A stretch of 64,000 bases of DNA from Spirochaetaceae bacterium (GTDB lineage: Bacteria; Spirochaetota; Spirochaetia; Treponematales; Treponemataceae). The stretch is taken from positions 1 to 64,000 of the forward strand of contig JAGAAX010000010.1 of the NCBI GenBank assembly GCA_017614995.1, in the 5' to 3' direction. Both the position numbers and the translations under genes were made by a program. Positions 35,008 to 42,078 of the stretch are shown piece after piece (position 1 is the first letter of the stretch; each line of letters begins with the position of its first letter). Under the pieces are notes generated by a model. It was given only the letters and a program-made list of their open reading frames with translations. It was not told the DNA's origin and made no database searches.

Positions 35008-35741
35008 ATGTGTTGAATGTTCCTGTTGATATTATCCATCAGGAGGATATGGAAGCGGAAGTGCTTGCACTTCTTGAAAAGCCCGGCGCAAAGCAGATTG
35101 TTTTTCTCAGCATCTGGGATTTGCTTTTTGCGCGTGTGAACACTGAATATCTTGTCTGTCTGCAAAATGCAGACCTTGTTCTGCCTATTTCAAAGTCAAT
35201 CCTTTCAGGGGCACGTTTCTTAAAACAGGATGTGCCTGTAAGATACAACCCGTTTTCTGCGATAATTTCAATTCTGGCTATTCTGAACAAGCATTACAAA
35301 AGCCTTTACCTTTTCGGGGCGCACAAACCGAGCCTTATGCAGGCAGAAGCTAATGTCAAATCGACATTTGAGGGCATTCAGATTGTAGGGCGGTGCGTCG
35401 GCTACTACGACAAAATGGAAGAGAAGAACATTATTGCTGCAATGTTCAAGGCTTCTCCTGCTGTTGTTCTGATTGGCAGCGGAATAAAGAACCCGGAACG
35501 CTGGGTTTACCGCCGCAGAAACTGCTTTAATTCAAGCATTTTTATCGCAGACAGCGATGTCCTCGATATTTTTTCAAAACGCAAAAAGTATGTAAATCCT
35601 AAGACATTTGAAAAAGGCTTGGAAATCTGGCCTGAAATATTTAAAAATCCGCTTAAATTATTTTTGATTTTTCCTTATATCTGGTACCGATTTTCGCTTT
35701 TGTGGTTCCGAATCTTTAAAAAGAACAAGTCTGTTGAGTAA
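34989..35741 (+). CDS. WecG/TagA/CpsF-family glycosyltransferase
   Basis: A 250-residue GT26-type enzyme. Members add a sugar to undecaprenyl-linked intermediates at the inner face of the membrane. Family features are VLPISKSILSGARFL near residue 65, YLFGAHKPSLMQAEANV near 107, IQIVGRCVGYYD, and VLIGSGIKNPERWVYRRR near 157. The C-terminus carries the basic/hydrophobic segment expected for membrane contact. Its start lies inside rsmE. The acceptor and sugar cannot be predicted from sequence. Confidence 0.85.
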   Translation: MAVQRINVLNVPVDIIHQEDMEAEVLALLEKPGAKQIVFLSIWDLLFARVNTEYLVCLQNADLVLPISKSILSGARFLKQDVPVRYNPFSAIISILAILNKHYKSLYLFGAHKPSLMQAEANVKSTFEGIQIVGRCVGYYDKMEEKNIIAAMFKASPAVVLIGSGIKNPERWVYRRRNCFNSSIFIADSDVLDIFSKRKKYVNPKTFEKGLEIWPEIFKNPLKLFLIFPYIWYRFSLLWFRIFKKNKSVE

Positions 35742-35750
35742 TCTGCTGTT

Positions 35751-36929
35751 ATGAAAATGCCGGTGGTTTTATTATTCAGTAATTCCTCGCAGGTGCTTCA
35801 ATTTTTTTTAGAAGATTTAAAGATTTGCGGAATAAGCCGGCATTTTTGCATGGACAGCGTTGATGTTGACAATCTTTCAAGATATGACTGCTGTGTTTTT
35901 GATGTTTCTGATGAAACGCTTGCAGGAATGTCGTTTTTGGAAAAACTTAAGGCGTGCAAAATAGAGACGCCTGTTGTGCTTCTTGTTTCTCTGCGGATAT
36001 TTGAATCTGTAAGAAAAATGTTTTCAAGCCAGAAACTTGTTACAGTCCTTCAATTTCCGGTTTCTTCAACTGTTTTAAAAAAATGCATAAGTCAGTATGT
36101 CATAAACGATGCAGACGGCGGTTCGCATGGCGTTCCGGCTGAGTGGAAAATTGAAAGCACCAGTGTATGTGATGATGCAAAAACAACCGCAGATTTTGAT
36201 GCGCTGCTTGGAACGTCAGAAACGGTTGTTGCCTTAAAAAAGAAACTTGCATGCATAAGCCAGACAGATGAGCCTATTCTTATAGAGGGCGAATCAGGCA
36301 CAGGAAAAACGTTTATAGCCCGCCTGTTACATGAAAATTCTAAAAGAGCAAAGTTTCCCTTTATTTCGGTTAATTCTGCTGCTATACCTGACACAATTGC
36401 CGAAAGCGAGCTTATGGGCTCTGTAAACGGCGCATACACAGGTGCGGGCAACAGACCCGGCTATTTTGAGCAGGCAGACGGCGGCACGCTTTTTCTTGAC
36501 GAAATTTGCGAAATGTCAAAAGTGGTACAGGCAAAGCTTCTAAAGCTGTGTGAGAGCGACATTCTTTACCGCGTAGGTTCTGTAAAACCCGTAAAATACG
36601 ATGTGCGTCTTATATGCGCGACCAATGCGAATATTTCAGAGAATGTTCAGCAGAAACTTTTCAGGCAGGATTTATATTACCGCATTTCTGTGCTCAAGCT
36701 GAAAATACCGCCGCTGCGGGAACGCCCGGAAGATATTCCGCTGCTTATTGAGCATTTTTTGAAAGCAAAGCCTGATTATAATAAGTATTATTTCTCGCCT
36801 GATGCCGTTGAGAAAATGCTTTTACATAGCTGGCCCGGCAATATACGCGAGCTTAAAAACTGCGTATACCGCGCTGTCTCACTCTGTGACGGCGATTTGG
36901 TTCTTCCTGAACACATTTTGTTTGACTAG
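35751..36929 (+). CDS. Sigma54-interacting AAA+ activator without DNA-binding domain
   Basis: A 392-residue protein. Residues 1-120 look like a receiver domain but the acidic pocket is replaced by FSNSS and the conserved Lys is absent (QFPVSS); a possible acceptor Asp is D51. Residues about 150-385 are a sigma54 AAA+ domain: GESGTGKT Walker A, the loop GAYTGA (GAFTGA variant), GGTLFLDEI Walker B, RLICATN and the arginine-finger region RQDLYYRISV. The usual Fis-type helix-turn-helix is missing; the protein ends at LPEHILFD. Activators without this domain are known in Helicobacter (FlgR) and Chlamydia. It is the last gene of the S41 protease operon. A sigma54 promoter in this window is at 48005. 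Confidence 0.85.
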   Translation: MKMPVVLLFSNSSQVLQFFLEDLKICGISRHFCMDSVDVDNLSRYDCCVFDVSDETLAGMSFLEKLKACKIETPVVLLVSLRIFESVRKMFSSQKLVTVLQFPVSSTVLKKCISQYVINDADGGSHGVPAEWKIESTSVCDDAKTTADFDALLGTSETVVALKKKLACISQTDEPILIEGESGTGKTFIARLLHENSKRAKFPFISVNSAAIPDTIAESELMGSVNGAYTGAGNRPGYFEQADGGTLFLDEICEMSKVVQAKLLKLCESDILYRVGSVKPVKYDVRLICATNANISENVQQKLFRQDLYYRISVLKLKIPPLRERPEDIPLLIEHFLKAKPDYNKYYFSPDAVEKMLLHSWPGNIRELKNCVYRAVSLCDGDLVLPEHILFD

Positions 36930-36937
36930 ATGTGCAG

Positions 36938-37672
36938 CTAACTGTCCTGCGACTTTTTGAAAAGTCCGGCGGCTTTTGTAAAAGTCTTTTCAATGTATTT
37001 TGCCTCGCTTTCAGAAAGAGAAGCGCGCGAAAGTACCGACTTCCAGAAAAGCTCCATGTCTGGTCTGCCTGTTATAGAGAAAAAGCCCATTTTTTGCAGA
37101 TTATCGCCGATTGTAGTAATTGTCTTAGAAAGCCGCTCCTGCGTTACCGGCGTATACCCTGCTGACATGGTTTTTTCTGCGCGGAAAACCGTATAGCACA
37201 AAATCTGAACCGCATGAGAAAGATTCAGTGAACCGTCTCTGCCGTTTGCCGGAATGACTATGCCAGAGTTACATTCAGCGAGCTCTTCGTCTGTCAAACC
37301 TGTCCGCTCGTTTCCGAAAACAATTGCGACCTTTCCTTCAGGAATATTCGAGTAACGCTCTGCAAATTCTTCTGGCAATAGAAGCCAGTCTTTGCGGTTT
37401 TTGCCGCGACGTCTGGTTGTTCCGCAAACCCATGTGCAGTCGGCACAGGCTTCTGTGATTGAGCTGAAAAAGTGCGCATTCTGCCATAAGTCAAAGGCAT
37501 GAACCGAAAGAACAGAGACTTTTTCCTCGTCATAGTCTTCTTTTTTGCCGACTATGCGTAAATTATGTATGTCCATATTTTTCATTGCCCTGCATACAGA
37601 GCCGACGTTGCGGCTTTCTTCAGGCCGGCAGAGAACAATAACAGCTTCTTTTGTGTTTTCAGATTGGTTCAT
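36938..37672 (-). CDS. TrmJ-like tRNA/rRNA 2'-O-methyltransferase (SpoU/TrmH group 1)
   Basis: A 244-residue SPOUT methyltransferase. The N-terminal IVLCRPEESRNVGSVCRAMKNM is typical of TrmJ, which methylates the ribose of residue 32 in tRNA; KVAIVFGNERTGLTDEEL and IPANGRDGSLNLSHAVQI are knot motifs 2 and 3. The C-terminal 80 residues match the TrmJ helical extension. A TATATT box lies 8 nt before ATG 37672. An in-frame extension upstream would be a hydrophobic stretch unlike the family. It ends 8 bp from the convergent sigma54 activator gene. Confidence 0.85.
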   Translation of the reverse strand: MNQSENTKEAVIVLCRPEESRNVGSVCRAMKNMDIHNLRIVGKKEDYDEEKVSVLSVHAFDLWQNAHFFSSITEACADCTWVCGTTRRRGKNRKDWLLLPEEFAERYSNIPEGKVAIVFGNERTGLTDEELAECNSGIVIPANGRDGSLNLSHAVQILCYTVFRAEKTMSAGYTPVTQERLSKTITTIGDNLQKMGFFSITGRPDMELFWKSVLSRASLSESEAKYIEKTFTKAAGLFKKSQDS

Positions 37673-37765
37673 TTGCTGTAAATATAGCAAAGTTAAAATT
37701 AAAAGTGAACACCAGAAAAATTCAGAATTCAAAACGTAAAAAGATTATGAAAATCTTTTTAAGAT

Positions 37766-37795
37766 TTGACAACAGATAGAAAAAGGGTGTATATT
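37766..37795 (+). promoter_or_regulatory. Promoter of the STAS protein gene
   Basis: TTGACA (37766-37771), 18 bp, TATATT (37790-37795), leaving a leader of about 80 nt with GGTGAG before the ATG, in contrast to the leaderless genes. Confidence 0.6.
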
Positions 37796-37883
37796 TTCTG
37801 TATCGTTTAAGAAATTTTCAAATTTTTTTTGAGGTTTCTTATTTAGTAAAAGTGTTTTGAAAATATTTCATGGCGGTGAGTAT

Positions 37884-38435
37884 ATGGCTAATAATGATGA
37901 CATCGTTCCAGGTTTTAACGAGGAAAAAGACGACAGCTTGCGTATTACACTTGAGCGACCTGAAGAGAATCCTTCTTGTATTATCTTGTATTTGAACGGT
38001 TATATTGATACTTATAATTCGGCTTTCTTTTTGAAGCGTGGAGCTAAGGTTGTAGAAGCAGGCTATATCAATTTGATTTTGAATTGTGCTGCATTGAACT
38101 ATGTTTCTTCAACAGGAATTGGCTCTTTTACCGCTTTCTTGAAGATGGTTAAGCCAAAAGGCGGCGATGTTGTTCTTCTTGATATTCAGCCGAAAGTTTA
38201 TGAGGTTTTCCAGCTTTTAGGATTCTCTCAGTTCTTTAATATTAAAGACAATATCACAGATGCTATAAATTATTTCCATCAGGATTCGGCCGATGAATCT
38301 GAATTGTTCCCTAAGGTTTTTGGCTGCCCTGTTTGTTCAAAGAAACTGAAAGCAACAAAGCCAGGCCGTTTCAGATGTTCTGAATGTAAGTCAATAATAG
38401 CCATAGATTCAAGAGGCGAAGTTTCTTTAGGTTAA
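37884..38435 (+). CDS. STAS-domain protein with C-terminal zinc ribbon
   Basis: Of 183 residues, about 15-125 form a STAS domain like anti-sigma-factor antagonists, with LNGYIDTYNS and the phospho-site region NYVSSTGIGSF (S75/S76). The last 45 residues hold two CxxC pairs (GCPVC and RCSEC), a likely zinc ribbon, unusual for SpoIIAA-type proteins. ATG 37884 is preferred to an earlier ATG because GGTGAG lies just upstream. No anti-sigma kinase lies nearby; a SpoIIE phosphatase is at 61639. A perfect terminator follows, so the gene is a single transcription unit. Confidence 0.85.
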   Translation: MANNDDIVPGFNEEKDDSLRITLERPEENPSCIILYLNGYIDTYNSAFFLKRGAKVVEAGYINLILNCAALNYVSSTGIGSFTAFLKMVKPKGGDVVLLDIQPKVYEVFQLLGFSQFFNIKDNITDAINYFHQDSADESELFPKVFGCPVCSKKLKATKPGRFRCSECKSIIAIDSRGEVSLG

Positions 38436-38456
38436 GGTTAGCTTCAATTCATATAG

Positions 38457-38488
38457 AAAGAGTCTGATTTTTCAGACTCTTTTTTTTG
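38457..38488 (+). terminator. Rho-independent terminator of the STAS gene
   Basis: An 11-bp perfect stem (38457-38467 with 38472-38482) with loop TTTT is followed by eight Ts. Confidence 0.95.
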
Positions 38489-38529
38489 TTTAAAAAAAGC
38501 TTGACAAATAATGCAGATTCCCCTTTGCC

Positions 38530-38770
38530 TTTAGTGTTGATAACTTGTGGAAAACTTATAAAGGGTTTGGGGAAAACTTGGCTTTTCTGTGGAAAAAAAG
38601 ACAAAACAATGATTATCCTTTTTTAATAATTAGAATATACTTTATAAGTGTATATAACACAAGAAAATATAATTTCTTATTCTACAACGAAAAATATATG
38701 TCAATATATAAAATTGTAAAATCTTTCAGAAAAATGAAGATTTTACAAAGGATAAGTTGTGGAAAACTTG
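38530..38770. other. AT-rich spacer with DnaA-box-like sites (oriC-like)
   Basis: TGTGGAAAA occurs at 38546-38554, 38588-38596 and 38758-38766, with a TGGGGAAAA variant at 38568-38576 and TTATCC-type cores at 38613-38618 and 38748-38755. These resemble the DnaA box TTATCCACA with one or two changes. Between them lies a very AT-rich stretch of 130 bp. No gene is credible here. dnaA and dnaN are not adjacent, so an origin is only a possibility; DnaA-controlled expression is another. Confidence 0.35.
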
Positions 38771-38865
38771 TTTGCGCTTTTTCTAAACTTATTAAAGCAT
38801 ATTCTTTACAGGTGAAAATAATGATACATAAAGACTTATAGTTTTATGTTTTTGTCTTGTTTTAG

Positions 38866-38900
38866 TTGTTTTTGTTTATACTTCGTGATATTCTATAAGA
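38866..38900 (+). promoter_or_regulatory. Promoter of the LptF-like gene, leaderless GTG start
   Basis: TTGTTT (38866-38871), 17 bp, TATTCT (38889-38894), 6 nt, GTG 38901. Confidence 0.6.
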
Positions 38901-39878
38901 GTGAAAAAGGTTGTTTCTCTTATCTTGGAGTTTTTTCTTTTTTTTCTGATTTCTCTTGTTTTTCTGGCATTTGTGTACATGCTGAATGAAAGCTGTTCAT
39001 TGTTGTGTGCCGGTCAGAATACAAAGGTTTTTCTCTTGCAGCCGTTCCTGAAAGGGCTTGTAGAAATAGCGCCATTTGCCGGAATCCTGGCTCTACTGTT
39101 GAGCTTTCAGTTTCTTGTGCGCCACCACTGGCATAATGTTGTTTCTTTGCTCTGCATGGTTGGTCTTACAGCTCTTGTCTTTGCCGTAATAATTCCTGTG
39201 GACTTCGGCTTGAAAATGAATATGTACGGGCTGTCAAATGACCGCAACGCCGCTTTGCAGGATTTGCACAAAGACGTGATTCAGACACCGGGCTATTTTA
39301 GAACAACAGGAACCGGCGTTTATTATTATACGGCAATTGACCATACATATACTGCATCCGGCGTTTATCAGCCGCTTTATCAGCAGGAAATGAGGGTTTT
39401 TGAAACTTTCAAGCACAGCAGTCTTAACTTCAATCAGGAAGAAACAAAGACAGACCTGCTTATCAAAAACGAGCTTGCAATGCCGTTTTATCTTTCTTTG
39501 CCTATAAATGCATTAAAACAGATGTCTGATTATTTTTATCAGGTCTATAACCGCGGCTGGCTGCCGTATCTGTGCCTTGCTTCAATTGCGGTTGCATTGT
39601 TTGCGTTGTGGGGTATTTCGTTTGTTTCTTCGTGGCCTCTGTTGAGCGTATTTTTGATGATTCTGTCTTTTGTCGGTGTGCTTGCAGCCAATTATTTTGC
39701 GCTGTGCACACAACTGATGATGCCTGCAAAAATGTTTATGAGCGAGTGGCTTTCTGCTGATTCTGTAAATCTGATATTTCCAGTGATACTTAATTTTCTG
39801 CTGCTTCTTGTAGGTTCTGTAATTGGGCTTATTGCTCATCTTTTGAGAAAAAAACGTAATTTTGGAGCTGAGCTATGA
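38901..39878 (+). CDS. LptF-like membrane protein (divergent YjgP/YjgQ family)
   Basis: A 325-residue protein with three hydrophobic helices in the first 110 residues, a soluble stretch of about 100 residues and three helices at the C-terminus. This is the 3+3 plan of LptF/LptG permeases, which extract lipids from the inner membrane with LptB. Sequence similarity is weak (VEIAPFAGILALLLSF at the second helix), so the assignment rests largely on topology and on the neighbour, whose C-terminus is more clearly LptG-like. It starts with GTG, 6 nt from a -10 box. It overlaps the next gene by 4 bp (ATGA). Confidence 0.55.
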   Translation: MKKVVSLILEFFLFFLISLVFLAFVYMLNESCSLLCAGQNTKVFLLQPFLKGLVEIAPFAGILALLLSFQFLVRHHWHNVVSLLCMVGLTALVFAVIIPVDFGLKMNMYGLSNDRNAALQDLHKDVIQTPGYFRTTGTGVYYYTAIDHTYTASGVYQPLYQQEMRVFETFKHSSLNFNQEETKTDLLIKNELAMPFYLSLPINALKQMSDYFYQVYNRGWLPYLCLASIAVALFALWGISFVSSWPLLSVFLMILSFVGVLAANYFALCTQLMMPAKMFMSEWLSADSVNLIFPVILNFLLLLVGSVIGLIAHLLRKKRNFGAEL

Positions 39879-41692
39879 AGTCAATAACCGGACGGGTAGG
39901 ATTTTTCTTTGTTGTTTATTTTTCAATTTCCTTTTTACTTGTTTGTGCGTTTGCCTTTATAAAGGGAGTTCCTGCGGAAATTATTCCCATTTTTGAGATG
40001 CGGTACAAAATCAATACTGCCTGCTTCTATTTCTTCTCGATTTTTTCAGCGCTAGAAATTTCGGGCTTTATGGTTTCATTTTCGTGGGTTTTTGCCAAAG
40101 AGATGAAAGCTGAAAGAGTAAAAGGCAAGTCTGAAATGCTCAAGTTTTTGCGCAGCGTTTTTGTAATAATGATTTGCTGTCTTGTGCTTTCGGTTGCGGC
40201 TACAGAAGTGCTGCTTCCGCTTATGAAGTCAAATCAAACAGCAATTACAAATGCCTCGCTTGATTTCAAAGACTTTTCTAAAAGAGCAAAAAACTATCTT
40301 GCTTTGCACAATTATTCAGAAGCCGAGCTGTTTGCCCGTCAGGCTTTGCGCATTGACCCCGCTTCTAAAGAGATTAACGACATTTTGCTTCAGACCGAAA
40401 TTGAGGCCAGCCATGAAGAAGCTTCTCCAAAACGTTCAGGCTCGCTTCCGCCTCCAGCAAAAGATAACGTAATTGAAGTGAATATTCCTGTGCCGGAACT
40501 TATTGAAAGAGCAAGAAAAGCTTATAACGGCCGTTCGTTTTTTGATGCGCATTATTATGCGACACTTGTATTAGAAGCTTATGGCGGTGAGCCGAATGTT
40601 CATACTGAAGAAGCAAAGAGCATTGCCGCAAAAGCATGGGAAAATCTTCAGACAGCAGATTCAAGCCTTGGCGGTCCTTCTGCAGCGAGATATGCTCTAA
40701 AAAGGCAGGGCTATGCTGCAATTAATAATAAAGATTATCTTCAGGCTTATTACACTTTCAGAGAACTGCTTAATTCTTCAGACTCAACAATTGATCCGGA
40801 CGTAAACCGCTATCTTGCAATTGCAGAATATGAGCTTAGAAACCAGTGCTTCTTTATTGATGAAACATATGACCTTCAGCCTTTTGAGTCTGTGCGCAAT
40901 GTTCATTTTGCAGTTACAAGACCGGACGACACGCTGCTTATAGTCGGTATTAAAGGTATGACTTCTATAGAAGACAGCGGCAAATATATTCAGTATTTGC
41001 ACGGACTTCATATTATTTCTTATGACAAAGACAAAAATATTGAAGAAAACTTCTATGTGCCTTATGCAAAACTTATTGCAGAAAATGCTGAAAAAATCAG
41101 CCCTTATTATGAGCGGATTGTGAAAGACCAGAAACAGAAAACTGTTCCGTATCTTATCATAAATTGTGTTCATAGAGATGACAGGCTTGTTAAAGTTGCA
41201 CCTATTTTCTATGAGGGCAAGACTGCTGAGCGTGAAAACCGCAGTGTTTATGTTCTGCCGCTGCCTTTCAAAGATTTCCTTCAGATTATGGACGCATCGC
41301 AGGGAACAGATACAATGTCTCTGATTTCACTTGCAGGATTCTGTTCAAAAGCAAAGAAATACGGCTTTTCTTTTGAAGTATATTTCCATGCGCTTACAAC
41401 AAGACTTGCACAGCCGTTTATGTTTATCTTTATGGCGCTTATTGCCGCAATTCTTGCATGGCAGTTCAAGATTTCAAAGAAGCAGTTCGTGCATTTCTGG
41501 TGGCTTTTTTCTGTGCCGTTTTTTGCAGTAATTGCATACTTCCTGCTCGGTTTCTGCCGCTATGTTATCAGCCTTTTGCTTATGGCATTAATCGGCTCGG
41601 TCGGCTGGGTTGCTCTGCCGGTCTGCTTTGTTATCTATATTATTCTGTTTATTCTCCTGAGTCTTGGTTTTGTGTCAATGAAAGACGCATAA
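39875..41692 (+). CDS. LptG-like permease with a TPR-like periplasmic insertion
   Basis: Of 605 residues, helices occupy the first 110, and three more lie after about residue 500. The segment MSLISLAGFCSKAKKYGFSF through RLAQPFMFIFMALIAAILAW matches the conserved helix-4 region of LptF/LptG (M-S-x-x-E-L then R-x-x-x-P). Between the helix blocks lie about 380 residues, far more than the usual 150; the first part is helical-repeat-like (NYLALHNYSEAELFARQALRIDP, and YAAINNKDYLQAYYTFREL), typical of TPR units. A partner in lipid transport is inferred. It is coupled to the previous gene by a 4-bp overlap and followed by a terminator hairpin. Confidence 0.6.
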   Translation: MKSITGRVGFFFVVYFSISFLLVCAFAFIKGVPAEIIPIFEMRYKINTACFYFFSIFSALEISGFMVSFSWVFAKEMKAERVKGKSEMLKFLRSVFVIMICCLVLSVAATEVLLPLMKSNQTAITNASLDFKDFSKRAKNYLALHNYSEAELFARQALRIDPASKEINDILLQTEIEASHEEASPKRSGSLPPPAKDNVIEVNIPVPELIERARKAYNGRSFFDAHYYATLVLEAYGGEPNVHTEEAKSIAAKAWENLQTADSSLGGPSAARYALKRQGYAAINNKDYLQAYYTFRELLNSSDSTIDPDVNRYLAIAEYELRNQCFFIDETYDLQPFESVRNVHFAVTRPDDTLLIVGIKGMTSIEDSGKYIQYLHGLHIISYDKDKNIEENFYVPYAKLIAENAEKISPYYERIVKDQKQKTVPYLIINCVHRDDRLVKVAPIFYEGKTAERENRSVYVLPLPFKDFLQIMDASQGTDTMSLISLAGFCSKAKKYGFSFEVYFHALTTRLAQPFMFIFMALIAAILAWQFKISKKQFVHFWWLFSVPFFAVIAYFLLGFCRYVISLLLMALIGSVGWVALPVCFVIYIILFILLSLGFVSMKDA

Positions 41693-41708
41693 GGCAGCAT
41701 AAACTCTG

Positions 41709-41740
41709 AAAAGCCCATATTTCAGGTGGGCTTTTCAATT
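41709..41740 (+). terminator. Terminator hairpin after the LptF/LptG-like pair
   Basis: A perfect 9-bp stem AAAAGCCCA / TGGGCTTTT (41709-41717, 41727-41735). Its T-rich 3' side also serves as the -35 area for clpS. Confidence 0.75.
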
Positions 41741-41754
41741 TATTGCACTTACTA

Positions 41755-41766
41755 TATATTAAGCTC
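41755..41766 (+). promoter_or_regulatory. clpS -10 box, leaderless geometry
   Basis: TATATT (41755-41760), then AAGCTC and the ATG at 41767. The -35 candidate TTTTCA (41732-41737) is 17 bp upstream but weak. Confidence 0.5.
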
Positions 41767-42078
41767 ATGAGTTTATCTTTTGAAAATCAGTTTGATACAA
41801 CTACAATAAATGAATTAGGGCTTGAAGAGCCGCCAAGTTATAGAGTTATTCTGCTCAATGATGACTTTACAACAAAAGATTTTGTAGAACTGATTCTTGT
41901 TAAAATTTTTCATAAAACACAGACGGAAGCAGTAAAAATCACTGAGAGTGTTCATAAACAGGGCAAGGGCATCGTCGGTGTTTATCCTTTTGATATTGCA
42001 GCTACCCGTATTGAAATAGTTCATTCAAATGCACGTGCCAACGGTTTTCCTTTAAGATGCACAATGGAGAAAGTGTAG
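41767..42078 (+). CDS. clpS: ATP-dependent Clp protease adaptor ClpS
   Basis: A 103-residue N-degron adaptor that hands proteins with N-terminal Leu, Phe, Trp or Tyr to ClpAP. YRVILLNDDFTTKDFVELIL contains the NDD hairpin that binds the N-terminal residue, and VHKQGKGIVGVYPFDIAATR the second conserved block. ATG 41767 is preferred since a TATATT box lies 6 nt upstream. It is followed directly by clpA (TAG-ATG, no gap). Confidence 0.95.
   Translation: MSLSFENQFDTTTINELGLEEPPSYRVILLNDDFTTKDFVELILVKIFHKTQTEAVKITESVHKQGKGIVGVYPFDIAATRIEIVHSNARANGFPLRCTMEKV

Noticed and set aside
37738-37760. AAAAAGATT/AATCTTTTT hairpin as terminator
   Set aside because: Very low GC stem, located in the divergent promoter region between two gene starts; no gene ends there.
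38545-38841. A 98-codon frame in the AT-rich spacer
   Set aside because: Starts inside a DnaA-box-like site, composition is that of AT-rich DNA, no Shine-Dalgarno sequence and no leaderless promoter spacing.
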